DNA of 64,000 bases. Origin: Kluyvera cryocrescens NBRC 102467 (GTDB taxonomy: Bacteria > Pseudomonadota > Gammaproteobacteria > Enterobacterales > Enterobacteriaceae). Below are positions 44,183 to 54,121 of this stretch, in pieces. Position numbers and translations under genes: made by a program. The notes under the pieces are model-generated. The model was not told the origin of the DNA. It did not search any database and worked only from the letters and a program-made list of their open reading frames with translations. The stretch covers positions 186,001 through 250,000 of the forward strand of contig NZ_BCTM01000001.1 of assembly GCF_001571285.1 (NCBI RefSeq), in the 5' to 3' direction. How positions within the stretch are numbered: position 1 is the first letter of the stretch; every line of letters begins with the position of its first letter.

Positions 44183-45148
44183 TTACCCCCGAAAGCGCTG
44201 CTGGTTTTCTAAAAACCACTGGTAGGTGCTGGCAAGGCCCGCTTCCAGCGAGATTTCGTGATACCAGCCCAACTGGTGAAGTCGCGAAACGTCCAGCAAT
44301 TTGCGCGGCGTGCCATCTGGTTTGGTGGCGTCAAACACCACGCGCCCCTTAAAGCCCACCACTTTCGCCAGCGTCTGCGCCAGCTCACGGATGGTGCAGT
44401 CCACGCCGGTGCCGACGTTAATGTGTGACAGCATCGGCTGGGTGTTTTCCAGCCATACGCTGCGATCCAACTCCATCACATGGATGCTCGCCGCCGCCAT
44501 GTCGTCCACGTGCAGGAACTCACGCATCGGCGTACCGCTGCCCCACACCACCACGTCGCTGGCATTTTGTTGTACCGCCTCATGGAAGCGGCGCAGCAGC
44601 GCCGGGATCACGTGCGAATTGCTTGGATGGAAGTTGTCGTTCGGCCCGTAAAGATTGGTAGGCATCACCGAGCGATAGTCACGATTGTGCTGACGGTTGT
44701 AGGACTCACACAGTTTAATACCGGCGATTTTGGCAATCGCGTACGGCTCATTGGTGGCCTCTAGCGTCCCCTGCAACAGTTCGCTTTCGTGCATCGGCTG
44801 GTTCGCCATCTTCGGATAGATGCACGATGAACCGAGGAACAACAGCTTATTCACGTTGTGGCTATGCGCCGCGTGAATAATGTTGCTTTCGATCATCATG
44901 TTCTCGTAGATGAAATCCGCCGGGAAAGTGTTGTTGGCCACAATGCCGCCCACCTTCGCCGCCGCCAGATACACCTGGTCAATGTTTTCGCGGGCGAAGA
45001 AATCATTCACCTCGCGGCTGTCCAGCAGATTAAGCTCATCGCGGCTGCGCAGAACCAGATCCACGTTACCGCGCTGCTCAAGCTGTCGAACGATGGCCGA
45101 GCCCACCATTCCCCGGTGGCCCGCCACAAAAATACGTTGTCGGGTCAT
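44183..45148 (-). CDS. fcl: GDP-L-fucose synthase
   Basis: A 321-residue SDR epimerase/reductase that converts GDP-4-keto-6-deoxymannose to GDP-L-fucose with NADPH. The Rossmann motif is [13 protein letters not shown]; the active site has [10 protein letters not shown] and the YAIAKIAG (YxxxK) pair. It lies 2 bp after gmd, so the two enzymes of the fucose branch are adjacent. Confidence 0.96.
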   Translation of the reverse strand: MTRQRIFVAGHRGMVGSAIVRQLEQRGNVDLVLRSRDELNLLDSREVNDFFARENIDQVYLAAAKVGGIVANNTFPADFIYENMMIESNIIHAAHSHNVNKLLFLGSSCIYPKMANQPMHESELLQGTLEATNEPYAIAKIAGIKLCESYNRQHNRDYRSVMPTNLYGPNDNFHPSNSHVIPALLRRFHEAVQQNASDVVVWGSGTPMREFLHVDDMAAASIHVMELDRSVWLENTQPMLSHINVGTGVDCTIRELAQTLAKVVGFKGRVVFDATKPDGTPRKLLDVSRLHQLGWYHEISLEAGLASTYQWFLENQQRFRG

Positions 45149-45150
45149 AC

Positions 45151-46272
45151 TCAGGACTCCAGCGCAATCGCCACTTCGTAGCCATGGGATTTCAGCAAGG
45201 AATGTTTCTTCGCTGCTTCGAGGTCGTTGGCCACCATTTCAGAAACCATTTCCTTCAGGGTGATTTCTGGTTTCCAGCCCAGCTTCTCGTGCGCTTTGGT
45301 TGGGTCGCCGAGCAGGGTTTCCACTTCCGCCGGACGGAAGTAGCGCGGATCAACGGCCACCATCACATCCCCCGGCTTCACGCCAGGTGCATCGTGACCG
45401 GTGACGGAAACCACGATCCCCTTCTCTTCGACGCCGGTACCTTCAAAGCGCAGTTTAATGCCCAATTGAGCGGCGGCCATTTCCACGAACTGGCGAACTG
45501 AATACTGCACGCCGGTGGCAATCACGAAATCTTCCGGTTGATCCTGTTGCAGCATCATCCACTGCATTTTCACGTAGTCCTTGGCATGGCCCCAATCGCG
45601 CAGGGAATCCATGTTGCCGAGATACAGGCACTTCTCTAGCCCTTGGGCGATGTTGGCGATAGCGCGGGTAATTTTACGCGTTACGAAAGTCTCACCACGA
45701 CGCGGGGATTCATGGTTGAACAGAATGCCGTTACAGGCGTACATCCCATAGGATTCGCGGTAGTTAACGGTGATCCAATAGGCGTAAAGCTTGGCAACCG
45801 CATACGGCGAGCGCGGGTAAAACGGTGTGGTTTCTTTCTGTGGAATTTCCTGCACCAGGCCGTAAAGCTCGGAGGTGGATGCCTGATAGAAACGGGTTTT
45901 CTTCTCCAGCCCTAAGAAGCGAATCGCCTCCAGCAGGCGCAGCGTCCCCATCGCATCGACATCAGCGGTATATTCCGGCGATTCAAACGACACGGCAACG
46001 TGGCTCATGGCTCCCAGGTTATACACTTCATCCGGCTGCACTTCCTTGAGAATACGCGTCAGGTTTGAGCTGTCGGTCAAATCGCCATAGTGCAGGTGAA
46101 ATTTCGGGTTGCTGCTGTGTGGATCCTGGTAGATGTGATCGACACGTTCGGTGTTGAAGGAGGAAGCACGACGTTTGATCCCGTGAACTTCATATCCTTT
46201 TTCCAGCAGCAGTTCCGCCAGATAAGAACCATCCTGCCCGGTTACGCCGGTAATAAGTGCGACTTTCGACAT
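45151..46272 (-). CDS. gmd: GDP-mannose 4,6-dehydratase
   Basis: A 373-residue extended SDR enzyme, NADP-dependent, first step from GDP-mannose to GDP-fucose. Landmarks are [38 protein letters not shown] and [12 protein letters not shown] (YxxxK). Start at 46272 (MSKVALITG) matches E. coli; the frame is open 28 codons further but into the wcaF-gmd spacer. Sequence is very highly conserved. Confidence 0.97.
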   Translation of the reverse strand: MSKVALITGVTGQDGSYLAELLLEKGYEVHGIKRRASSFNTERVDHIYQDPHSSNPKFHLHYGDLTDSSNLTRILKEVQPDEVYNLGAMSHVAVSFESPEYTADVDAMGTLRLLEAIRFLGLEKKTRFYQASTSELYGLVQEIPQKETTPFYPRSPYAVAKLYAYWITVNYRESYGMYACNGILFNHESPRRGETFVTRKITRAIANIAQGLEKCLYLGNMDSLRDWGHAKDYVKMQWMMLQQDQPEDFVIATGVQYSVRQFVEMAAAQLGIKLRFEGTGVEEKGIVVSVTGHDAPGVKPGDVMVAVDPRYFRPAEVETLLGDPTKAHEKLGWKPEITLKEMVSEMVANDLEAAKKHSLLKSHGYEVAIALES

Positions 46273-46298
46273 TATATTTTTCCTCAATATAGTCCCGT

Positions 46299-46853
46299 TT
46301 AGGGAGTAACTTTCTCTACGCGTTCGCGCGTGACCACTGCGGGATTGCCACGACAAATCATATTTGCCGGTAGCGATTTAAAAACGCTGCTGCGGGCACC
46401 CACTATCGTGCCGTCGCCTATCGTTATACCGGGAGCAACAAACACATCCGTTGCCAGCCAGCATTTCTCACCGACCACAATCGGAGCGGCATTAATATCA
46501 AAATGCGCACTCTGATAATCATGGCTGCCGGTGCATAAATAACACTTCTGCGAGACCACTGAATTAGCACCAAGGGTAATATTCCCGAGGGTATACAGCA
46601 CCGCGTCATCCCCCACCCAAGCATCATCACCAATCGTTAACTTCCATGGATAAGTAATTTTTACCGACGGGCGAATAACTACGTTTTTTCCTATTTTTGC
46701 GCCAAACAGGCGTAATAAAAATGCTCGCCAGCGGTAGAGTATTTGCGGTGACCAGGCAAATAGTGTGGCCTGAACCGCCCACCAGATTTGAACTTTAATG
46801 CCGCTAGCACCGCGAAATCCGTTGGGAACTTTAAATCCTGACAACTCCTGCAT
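46299..46853 (-). CDS. wcaF: Colanic acid acetyltransferase WcaF
   Basis: A 184-residue hexapeptide-repeat acetyltransferase with a hydrophobic N-terminal half ([17 protein letters not shown]) and left-handed beta-helix turns such as [11 protein letters not shown] and [15 protein letters not shown]. It acetylates a sugar of the colanic-acid repeat, probably a fucose. It lies 9 bp after wcaE. Confidence 0.94.
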   Translation of the reverse strand: MQELSGFKVPNGFRGASGIKVQIWWAVQATLFAWSPQILYRWRAFLLRLFGAKIGKNVVIRPSVKITYPWKLTIGDDAWVGDDAVLYTLGNITLGANSVVSQKCYLCTGSHDYQSAHFDINAAPIVVGEKCWLATDVFVAPGITIGDGTIVGARSSVFKSLPANMICRGNPAVVTRERVEKVTP

Positions 46854-46862
46854 CTTATTTCC

Positions 46863-47609
46863 TTAGGCCTTGTTATACAGCGCCTTGGTTTTACCGGTGG
46901 TGCGCAGGCGTAATAAATAAGATAACTCTGTCAACAATGCTGGCATGCACAATATTTCACGCTGAACTTTTTTTGCATCCTGACACAGTTGAACATTATT
47001 TGTGGTTGATACGCCGCCCATTGAAAATTCAGACACCAGCCCTTTTATGCGTTTAAAACGATAGCCCGATTTATACATTCTGGCCGTCAACGCATAATCC
47101 GATGACACGCGATACTGAACGTCATAGGGATAATCTTGCAGGCCGCGCAGCGGAAAGAAAATCGCCTGATGGCTGGCCGGCAGGCTGTGATAAATATACC
47201 AGCCGCGTTTGGCACTGCGGCGCACCTGATGGCCATCACCAAAGTCCAGCATCGCATCGCCGAGGAACATGGCATCGTCATTCTGACCACGCAGTTGGCG
47301 AACAAACTGCGCCACCTCCGGATGGAAGCTGTCACCGGAATTCAGGAACAGCACAAACTTGCCGTTAGCCATGCGAATGCCTTTATTCATCGCATCATAC
47401 AGGCCCTTATCTGGCTCACTGACGTAACGTAACTGGTACTGGCCATTACGTTTTTCGAGAAATTCTGCCGTACCGTCATTCGACCCGCCGTCGACCACAA
47501 TCCACTCAAAGGTCAGACTCGGATCCCCCGCCAAATGAGCCAGCGAGCGCCAGGTTTTCACCACCCCTTCGTAGTTGCGAAAGGCTACGGTAACCACACT
47601 TAACAACAT
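46863..47609 (-). CDS. wcaE: Colanic acid glycosyltransferase WcaE
   Basis: A 248-residue GT2 glycosyltransferase (GT-A fold). The opening is [20 protein letters not shown]; the donor region has [17 protein letters not shown] and the metal motif region [16 protein letters not shown], with SGD where GT2 enzymes usually have DxD. In the E. coli pathway it is proposed to add the second fucose. 8 bp after wcaD. Confidence 0.94.
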   Translation of the reverse strand: MLLSVVTVAFRNYEGVVKTWRSLAHLAGDPSLTFEWIVVDGGSNDGTAEFLEKRNGQYQLRYVSEPDKGLYDAMNKGIRMANGKFVLFLNSGDSFHPEVAQFVRQLRGQNDDAMFLGDAMLDFGDGHQVRRSAKRGWYIYHSLPASHQAIFFPLRGLQDYPYDVQYRVSSDYALTARMYKSGYRFKRIKGLVSEFSMGGVSTTNNVQLCQDAKKVQREILCMPALLTELSYLLRLRTTGKTKALYNKA

Positions 47610-47617
47610 GTTTCACC

Positions 47618-48841
47618 TCATCTGCTATCAGCAATATTCAGCGCTTTACGCAGAATAAAAGGACAAACAATTAAAAACGCATATTCCGGGCTAAATATCG
47701 AACCGGTAAAAAATAACGATATCGGCGTGAAAAGATACAGCTGCACGGCGAAATTGCGATTATTCCCAAAAGCATTAATGAACAATTTAAAAACGTAATA
47801 CAGATAGCCAGCAGTTAATATCACCGCAAACCATGAAAAATAAATCATTAACAGATACAGACCATTGTCTATGGTTTTCCCGACGTCCGCACCGTTAAAT
47901 ATTCCGAATGATGCAACATATTCGTAAAGAGAACCAAAACGGATTACGCCATCAATACTTGTCAATGAGTAACCGACCATCACCAGCGGACCAATAATAC
48001 GGTAATAGGATGATGAGCCTTCCGTCCCCAGATCCCCCAGGCGTGTTGCGATATACGGGAAGGCAAATACCAGCCCGACTAAAAATACGCCCAGAGAGAT
48101 AATCGCCAACGGCAGTTTTTTCTTAATCGCTTCTTTGTTCAGATACTGGAATGCCCACTCCAGCAGGTAGAACAGGATAAATGTCATTACCCCAGAGAAC
48201 GATCCAGAAAGAATTATCCCTGCCAGAATCATAGCATCAGACTTCGGCGTTTTGATACCAAACTGTTTGATGCAAAGCCAAATTGAGATTAGTGCCAGAG
48301 CGAAGAAGGCGGGTTCAAAATAAAGAGCGGTTGTTCGCTTACCACCGAATTTGATGAAATTCAGTACGTAGCTATTACTGTATATAAGATATTTCGAAAT
48401 TATCTCAATCAGACTACTGCCGCCAAACAGAATAATCTGAGCCATTTCGAGCGCCGCCAACAGCACAATAATGGTAACCACCACATAGAAAAAGCGCAGT
48501 ATTTTACGATGGTTATGCGGCGAAATGGTTTTGAAGCGAATACTCCAGACCATACCGATAATAATCACGATATAGACGAACAGCATTGTCGAGGTGACAT
48601 ATTTGCTCGGATCCAGCGATTGACCAAACACGTAGTTAAACAGCGTCAGTCCCCCCCCCAGCCCGAGCGCAATCATCAATTTTTTGAGATTGATGCGTTC
48701 GACAAACAGCAGCAGCAGCGCAGGCAGAAAGGTTACGATGGTAATCGGGAAGCTCTCGCCCAACTGTGCCAGTTTGACGTTAACCAGCAGATAGATGAGC
48801 GGCAGCAGCAGATAGCTACAGACTCTGATAGAACGAGACAT
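47618..48841 (-). CDS. wcaD: Colanic acid polymerase WcaD
   Basis: A 407-residue Wzy-type polymerase with about ten to eleven membrane segments, starting SIRVCSYLLLPLIYLLVNVKLAQLG. A central periplasmic loop and the region YFEPAFFALALISIWLC are conserved with E. coli WcaD. I chose the ATG at 48841, which aligns with E. coli and gives a 26-bp overlap with wcaC; the frame is open further upstream inside wcaC. Confidence 0.93.
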   Translation of the reverse strand: MSRSIRVCSYLLLPLIYLLVNVKLAQLGESFPITIVTFLPALLLLFVERINLKKLMIALGLGGGLTLFNYVFGQSLDPSKYVTSTMLFVYIVIIIGMVWSIRFKTISPHNHRKILRFFYVVVTIIVLLAALEMAQIILFGGSSLIEIISKYLIYSNSYVLNFIKFGGKRTTALYFEPAFFALALISIWLCIKQFGIKTPKSDAMILAGIILSGSFSGVMTFILFYLLEWAFQYLNKEAIKKKLPLAIISLGVFLVGLVFAFPYIATRLGDLGTEGSSSYYRIIGPLVMVGYSLTSIDGVIRFGSLYEYVASFGIFNGADVGKTIDNGLYLLMIYFSWFAVILTAGYLYYVFKLFINAFGNNRNFAVQLYLFTPISLFFTGSIFSPEYAFLIVCPFILRKALNIADSR

Positions 48842-50033
48842 ATTCCTCCAGCATCTGTTGCCCACTGTAGGCCTGACGGCTGCGCGCGCTAAAGCGCTCA
48901 AGCGTGGTGCCAAATATCGCCTGCGCAATCTGCGCTTTTGGCTGCTGCACCAGCGTTAACACCTCACGTTCATCAACCGTGTGGCCACCGGATTTTTCCA
49001 ACACCTCTTTGGCGGCGTCGCTGTGGGTGGCAATCACCGGCACGCCAATGGAAAGCGCTTCGCAGAGGATCAGCGGATAGTTATCCACCCGGGAGCTAAA
49101 CAGCAGCGCATCAAGCGGATTCAGTTCGCTCATCAGCTGGCGCTTATCGGTCAGAAAGCCGTGATTCACCACGTTGTCACCCGTAAAGGGCGAGAATTTA
49201 CCGAAGGTATGGATTTCGACCTTGTCGCCGAGAGCGATGATATCGCGCACCAACTGCTGATTGGTTTTACCGTCATAGCGCAGGTCGTGCGCCACGACGG
49301 CAATTTTTGGCCGCGTAGCGCTGGCTTTGATCGGCGTTAATTCGGCCAGAATGGCTTCCGTCGCGACGTCAATACCGTTATTGATAATCTGACAGCGCCC
49401 TGCCCCATAGAGGCTATTAAACGCATCGGCGACGTGTTGGCTTGGCGAGATAAAGCGGCAGCCAAGCGCCAGCATTTGGCGGAACAAGTGCCGTTTTTCA
49501 TCCACCAGCTGGTGTGCGCGGTCAACCTTCACCGGTGGGTAGTTGTTCAGCGTCGGACACTTCTGGCAACCGCTTTTCCAGCCTTCGCAGCCGTCGAGGA
49601 ATGCGCAGCGCCCGGTCACGCTCCAATGGTCATGCAGCGTCCAGATAAAGGTCACATCGTTTTTATGCCCTTTCACGCGCTCGCAAAAATTCACCACGTC
49701 GGCCAAATTCAGCCAGTAGCTGTGCATCACATGAAAATGCAGCACCACTGGGCCATCCAGACGCGTGACCTGCCGATAGAGGTTGTTTAGGTTGCCAAAC
49801 AGATCGCGGTTAAACAGGCGAAAAAGCGCCAGATTGGCGACCGATGTCAGCCGCGCGGTCTGCTTCACCACCTGCGGATAGCGATCGTGGCTAACGCTTT
49901 TTTTACCGCCTTTGCCGTAACCGTAGACAAACGTTGAGCTTAACCCCTGGCGCAGCGCGCGCTGATGTAAGTCGAGCGCGACGCCTGCCGCCCCGCCTTC
50001 GGCCAGGCGAACATTGAATTGCAGAATATTCAT
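48816..50033 (-). CDS. wcaC: Colanic acid glycosyltransferase WcaC
   Basis: A 405-residue GT4 glycosyltransferase. N-terminal ILQFNVRLAEGGAAGVALDLHQRAL, a Cys-rich middle (CAFLDGCEGWKSGCQKCPTL) typical of WcaC, and the donor region DALLFSSRVDNYPLILCEALSIGVPVIATHSDAA. It likely adds a galactose of the repeat. Overlaps wcaB by 4 bp and wcaD by 26 bp. Confidence 0.94.
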   Translation of the reverse strand: MNILQFNVRLAEGGAAGVALDLHQRALRQGLSSTFVYGYGKGGKKSVSHDRYPQVVKQTARLTSVANLALFRLFNRDLFGNLNNLYRQVTRLDGPVVLHFHVMHSYWLNLADVVNFCERVKGHKNDVTFIWTLHDHWSVTGRCAFLDGCEGWKSGCQKCPTLNNYPPVKVDRAHQLVDEKRHLFRQMLALGCRFISPSQHVADAFNSLYGAGRCQIINNGIDVATEAILAELTPIKASATRPKIAVVAHDLRYDGKTNQQLVRDIIALGDKVEIHTFGKFSPFTGDNVVNHGFLTDKRQLMSELNPLDALLFSSRVDNYPLILCEALSIGVPVIATHSDAAKEVLEKSGGHTVDEREVLTLVQQPKAQIAQAIFGTTLERFSARSRQAYSGQQMLEEYVSFYQSL

Positions 50034-50521
50034 TTGATTACCTTCACTCGCGCCTTTTCACCCACCACCAGCGCATTATCGGGAACGTCGTCGAGCACCA
50101 CGCTGCCCGCGCCTACCGTCACGTTGTTGCCGATGCGGATACCGCCGATGATCACCACGTTGGCGCCAAGTTCAACGCCGTTGCCCAGGGTCGGACAATC
50201 CAGGCTGTTGGGGCCTCGATTACCCAGGGTGACGCCGTGGCGGATGGTGAAATCGTCCCCTGCCACCACGTTTTTATTAATCACCACCGCATAGCCGTGA
50301 TGGATAGTGAAGCGTCGGCCAATGGTCGCCGCGGCCTGAATTTCATAACCGAAAAAGCATTCGGTGATGATGCGATACAGCACCAGTACCGGCGCAGCCC
50401 ACAAATTGTTAAGCACGTTTTTTTTGCGCCACACCGAGCAGAAGTGAGCAATGCGATAGGCGGTCACCATACAGCAGGGGCGCAGGCTCCAGCTGTTTGC
50501 GCGTAAGTCTTCCAGCAGCAT
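50030..50521 (-). CDS. wcaB: Colanic acid acetyltransferase WcaB
   Basis: A 163-residue serine-acetyltransferase-like hexapeptide protein. Repeats are visible as GVELGANVVIIGGIRIG and NNVTVGAGSVVLDDVPD; an HHGYAVVINKN segment holds a likely catalytic histidine. It probably O-acetylates the second fucose or a galactose. It overlaps wcaA by 1 bp and wcaC by 4 bp. Confidence 0.94.
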   Translation of the reverse strand: MLLEDLRANSWSLRPCCMVTAYRIAHFCSVWRKKNVLNNLWAAPVLVLYRIITECFFGYEIQAAATIGRRFTIHHGYAVVINKNVVAGDDFTIRHGVTLGNRGPNSLDCPTLGNGVELGANVVIIGGIRIGNNVTVGAGSVVLDDVPDNALVVGEKARVKVIK

Positions 50522-51363
50522 TATTTACTCCGTAGCCCATCGACCCAGCGTTTACCGTTACGCACCGACAGCAGCGTAATAAACGTCTTCCACGTCATGC
50601 GTTTATTGCGGATCTGGTAGAGCGTGAACAGCTGATACTTCTTACTCGCCCGGTCAAACTTAGCTTTGTGCTTGCGGTAAAAGCTGAAGTAGCCGGAAAA
50701 TTTTTTCGGCGATGAGGTGATCTGCATTTCGCCGTGGTTGATATGCAGAATTTGCGTTGCCGCTTCAATTTTCCACGGCTCACCGTAGGCCACCACCATG
50801 CGCAGGAAGATGTCATAGTCCTGGGCCGCCTTCAGTTCGGTATCAAACAGGCTCTCTTTAAAGCGCCATGCCCAGCTAAAAACCTGGTTACCGATAATGT
50901 TGCGCTTATAAAACAGCGGACGGGAGAATGGCGATTTCGGATACAGCGGCAGGCTGGCAGGCTGCGAATAGACCTCCCCTTCGCAGACATAATCGTTGGC
51001 GTATAAAAACGCATGCCCCATTAACTCGTGCTTATGTTCAAGGAAGATCGAGAGGCGGTTCGGCGTCCACTCATCGTCATCGTCAATACCGGTAATAAAC
51101 TGGCCTCTGGCCTGCAGGATGGCCTGGTTACGTACCGCGCAAGCGCCGGAGTTAAAATCGTTGCGGGTGTACTGCACGCGAGCATCATTCAGTTCGGCCA
51201 CAAACTGCTGGAGCTGCTCATACTGGCTTGAGCAGTCATCCACAATAATCATCTCCCAATGGGGATAGTCCTGGCGCAGGATCGATTTGATCGCGCGAAT
51301 CGCCAACTGCTGTCGATTCCAGGTTGGCATATAGATGGAGATCAATGGGTTATCTGTTGTCAT
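50521..51363 (-). CDS. wcaA: Colanic acid glycosyltransferase WcaA
   Basis: A 280-residue GT2 glycosyltransferase. Landmarks are ISIYMPTWNRQQLAIRAIKS, IIVDDCSS and the strong metal-binding motif GIDDDDEWTPNRL; ELKAAQDYDIFLRM holds the catalytic base region. I chose the ATG at 51363 (MTTDNPLISIY), matching E. coli; the frame is open 14 more codons. It is thought to transfer glucuronic acid or galactose in the repeat. A palindromic element separates it from wzc. Confidence 0.94.
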   Translation of the reverse strand: MTTDNPLISIYMPTWNRQQLAIRAIKSILRQDYPHWEMIIVDDCSSQYEQLQQFVAELNDARVQYTRNDFNSGACAVRNQAILQARGQFITGIDDDDEWTPNRLSIFLEHKHELMGHAFLYANDYVCEGEVYSQPASLPLYPKSPFSRPLFYKRNIIGNQVFSWAWRFKESLFDTELKAAQDYDIFLRMVVAYGEPWKIEAATQILHINHGEMQITSSPKKFSGYFSFYRKHKAKFDRASKKYQLFTLYQIRNKRMTWKTFITLLSVRNGKRWVDGLRSK

Positions 51364-51396
51364 TGGGTATCCCCGAATAAGCGGTTGAGCGGTATT

Positions 51397-51501
51397 TCCC
51401 CTCACCCTTTCCTCTCAGGGGAAAGGGTATCGTTCAGGTCTTTCCTGAAGAAAAGAGTCTGCGATTCTCGGCCTCTCCCCAAGGAGAGGCTGGGTGGGGA
51501 A
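51397..51501. repeat. Palindromic intergenic element B, between wzc and wcaA
   Basis: About 105 bp with a nested, cloverleaf-like set of inverted repeats. Outer arms are TCCCCTCACCC and GGGTGGGGA. Inside are ACCCTTTCC/GGAAAGGGT (51404-51428), TTCAGG/CCTGAA (51433-51438 with 51444-51449) and GCCTCTCC/GGAGAGGC (51471-51478 with 51483-51490). The layout and the last 40 bp resemble element A at 39426-39556. It lies inside the colanic-acid operon, 6 bp after the wzc stop codon, and could fold in the mRNA and reduce downstream expression or protect wzc mRNA. Confidence 0.75.
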
Positions 51502-51507
51502 GAAAGG

Positions 51508-53670
51508 TTATTTCGAATCCGACTGGTACTCGTACTCGTAGTAACCGTAATCCTGATAGCCGGTCGCACGGCGGAATATGGAGTTAAGGATCACCCCTTT
51601 CACCGTGATGCCGTTTTGCTCAAAGCGGTTCAGACTGGTTTCGACCTCTTTCAGAGTGTTGACCGCGTAGCGCGTCACCATCAGCGTGGTGCCGGCATGG
51701 CGCCCGACGATGGCGGCATCGGTGACGGCCAGAATCGGCGGTGTATCAATCAGCACCAGGTCATAGTTCGCCGAGCCCCACTTCAGCAATTCACTAAAGC
51801 GTTCACTCATCAGCAGTTCTGATGGATTTGGTGGCACCTGGCCACGTGGGATAAGGTCTAGATTGGCGATTGCGGTGCGTTTCGCGCTGCTTTCAATGGT
51901 TGATTTACCTACCAGCACATCCGACAGACCGTTGTCGTTAGTGGTCCCCAGCAGTTCGTGGGAATAGCCTTTACGCATATCACAGTCGATCATCAGTACG
52001 CGTTTATGAGTTTGGCTAATCACCGCCGCGAGGTTGGCGCAGACGAAGGTTTTACCGATAGACGGACTGACCCCCGTCATCATCAGCACGTTGTTCTCCG
52101 CCTGCATCATGGCGAAGTGCAGGCTGGTACGCAGGCTGCGAATAGCTTCAATCGCCAGGTCCGTTGGGTTCCCCACCGCCAGCAGTTGACTCTGCTTGTA
52201 GCGCTTCACGCCGTTAACGCTTTTGACGCTGTCGTGGGATTTTTGCCACTCCGAAAGCGGGATGCTGGCATACACGTTGATGCCATGTTCTTCCAGCGCC
52301 TGCGGGCTTTCGATACCACGGTTGAACAGCGAGCGCAGCAGAACCCCAACAATAGAGAGCATTAGGCCAAGAATAATGCTGCCCAGAATAATCAGCGCTT
52401 TCTTCGGCTTCACCACCCCCGGCTGGGTAATGGCTGGGTCAACGATACGCACATCGCCCACGGTGCTGGCTTTGGTGATTTTCAGTTCCTGCTGTTTATT
52501 CAGCAGCTGCATATAAACCTGCTGGCCGGATTCCACATCGCGGGTCAGACGCACAATTTCCTGCTGGGTTTTCGGCATCGCCGTGACGCGCTGGCTCAGC
52601 TTCGCTTTCTCTTCTTCCAGCGCCCGCCGTTTTTCCAGCAGCGTGCGGTACGCCGGGTGAATACGGGTGTAGAGTTTGGAAATTTCGGCTTCGCGGAAGG
52701 TCAGCTCGTTAAGCTGGGCATCAATGTTGACCATGGAATCAAGCACCGATTTTGCTTCCAGCGGCAGATCCACAGAGTCCTTTTGCTGGCGATAGGCATT
52801 GAGCTTATTCTCAGCGACATCCAGCTGACTGCGCACCTGCGGGAGCTGAACTTCGAGGAATTCAAGACTCTTCGCCGCCTCTTCCGACTTACGCGCGACG
52901 TTTTGCGCCACGTAGTTGCGAGCGATGCTGTTAAGAATATCGCGGATCTGATCTTTATCTTCACCGACCATGTTCAGCGTCAGCACGCCGGAGTCCTTAC
53001 CATCTTCCGTCACGCCCAGGCTGTTTTGCAGGGTATTGATCATGCCCAGGGTCGAGTATTTAGTCAGCGTAAAGCTGGCGCCATCGTGGGCCGCTATTCC
53101 GGCTACCATCAGCGACACGCCGCCTTTGTTAACCACCTCACCCACTTTACCTTCAACGCTAAAACCATCGTCATTGCTCAGGCGATAGCTCGTTGGGCTC
53201 AGAACCTCCAGCGTAAAGGTGCTATCCGCCATCGCCGCTGGGCGATTAAAGGTGGTCACCTTTACCGTCTCGTTCTGGCGACCCATCAGTCGTTCCCAGC
53301 CGGCGCCCAGAATAGGGAACGTGTTCTTACTGACCGCAATATCCAGATCCAGATCGTCGACGGTTTTCCCCAGCACCAGACGCGACGTGATCATCTGGAT
53401 CTCCGCCTCGGAGGCCGGCGGCTTACTGGTTAACGCATTGCTGATATCTTGCACCAGCGCGCTGCCCTGATTTTGCTCAATACGAACCAGCGCATCTGCA
53501 CTATAGATAGGCGTCGCGAACAGAGTGTAGATAATCGCGGCGGCGGCAAAGACGGCGGTAATGCCAAGAACCCACCATTTTGCTTCAATGACCGTGCCAA
53601 CAAGGCGGCCAATATCAATCTCATCACCGCCCGAGACCGGCGGGCTTATCTGTTTTACTTTATCTGTCAT
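51508..53670 (-). CDS. wzc: Wzc, tyrosine autokinase for colanic acid export
   Basis: A 720-residue inner-membrane polysaccharide co-polymerase and bacterial tyrosine kinase. TM1 is WWVLGITAVFAAAAIIYTLF near residue 35, then a large periplasmic coiled-coil domain, TM2 near residue 430, and a cytoplasmic kinase domain with Walker A GVSPSIGKT (about 532-540) and Walker A' IDCDMRKG. The C-terminal tail carries six tyrosines in YQDYGYYEYEYQSDSK, the autophosphorylation cluster. Start at 53670 (MTDKVKQ) matches E. coli. It works with Wza (export) and is dephosphorylated by Wzb. Confidence 0.96.
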   Translation of the reverse strand: MTDKVKQISPPVSGGDEIDIGRLVGTVIEAKWWVLGITAVFAAAAIIYTLFATPIYSADALVRIEQNQGSALVQDISNALTSKPPASEAEIQMITSRLVLGKTVDDLDLDIAVSKNTFPILGAGWERLMGRQNETVKVTTFNRPAAMADSTFTLEVLSPTSYRLSNDDGFSVEGKVGEVVNKGGVSLMVAGIAAHDGASFTLTKYSTLGMINTLQNSLGVTEDGKDSGVLTLNMVGEDKDQIRDILNSIARNYVAQNVARKSEEAAKSLEFLEVQLPQVRSQLDVAENKLNAYRQQKDSVDLPLEAKSVLDSMVNIDAQLNELTFREAEISKLYTRIHPAYRTLLEKRRALEEEKAKLSQRVTAMPKTQQEIVRLTRDVESGQQVYMQLLNKQQELKITKASTVGDVRIVDPAITQPGVVKPKKALIILGSIILGLMLSIVGVLLRSLFNRGIESPQALEEHGINVYASIPLSEWQKSHDSVKSVNGVKRYKQSQLLAVGNPTDLAIEAIRSLRTSLHFAMMQAENNVLMMTGVSPSIGKTFVCANLAAVISQTHKRVLMIDCDMRKGYSHELLGTTNDNGLSDVLVGKSTIESSAKRTAIANLDLIPRGQVPPNPSELLMSERFSELLKWGSANYDLVLIDTPPILAVTDAAIVGRHAGTTLMVTRYAVNTLKEVETSLNRFEQNGITVKGVILNSIFRRATGYQDYGYYEYEYQSDSK

Positions 53671-53672
53671 GG

Positions 53673-54116
53673 TTATCCCTGCTGTGCTTTCAACGCCTGC
53701 GCCCACTGGGCCGCCGACCTGTCGAGTAACTGGTACACCGCTTCAAATGCCTCGCGGCTTTTGCGATACGGATCGGGAATATCGCGTTCGTTATCCCAAT
53801 GACCGAAAAGCATGACTTTGCCGCGCATCTCCGGCGCCATTTCATGCAGGGTGGCGATATGCCGTTTTTCCATCGCCAGAATCAGATCGTACTCCCGGCA
53901 CATCCGCCCGGAGAGCTGGCGCGCACAGTGACCATCGAGGGAAAGATCGTGCGTCGCGGCCACGCTGGCGGCGCGTTCATCCGCCGCTTTCCCCACCAGC
54001 GCCCCCAGCCCTGCCGACTCTACGGTCATCTGCGGCAGATGGCTTCTCAGCAGCCGTTCAGCCGTGGGGGAACGACAGATGTTCCCCACGCAAACCACAA
54101 GAATTTTGTTAAACAT
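53673..54116 (-). CDS. wzb: Wzb, low-molecular-weight protein-tyrosine phosphatase
   Basis: A 147-residue cytosolic phosphatase. The P-loop CX5R is VVCVGNICRSPTAE with nucleophile Cys9 and Arg15; the general acid is in the conserved IPDPYRKS segment. It dephosphorylates the tyrosine cluster of Wzc, and cycling of phosphorylation is needed for polymer assembly. It lies 2 bp before wzc and 5 bp after wza. Confidence 0.96.
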   Translation of the reverse strand: MFNKILVVCVGNICRSPTAERLLRSHLPQMTVESAGLGALVGKAADERAASVAATHDLSLDGHCARQLSGRMCREYDLILAMEKRHIATLHEMAPEMRGKVMLFGHWDNERDIPDPYRKSREAFEAVYQLLDRSAAQWAQALKAQQG

Positions 54117-54121
54117 GTCGG

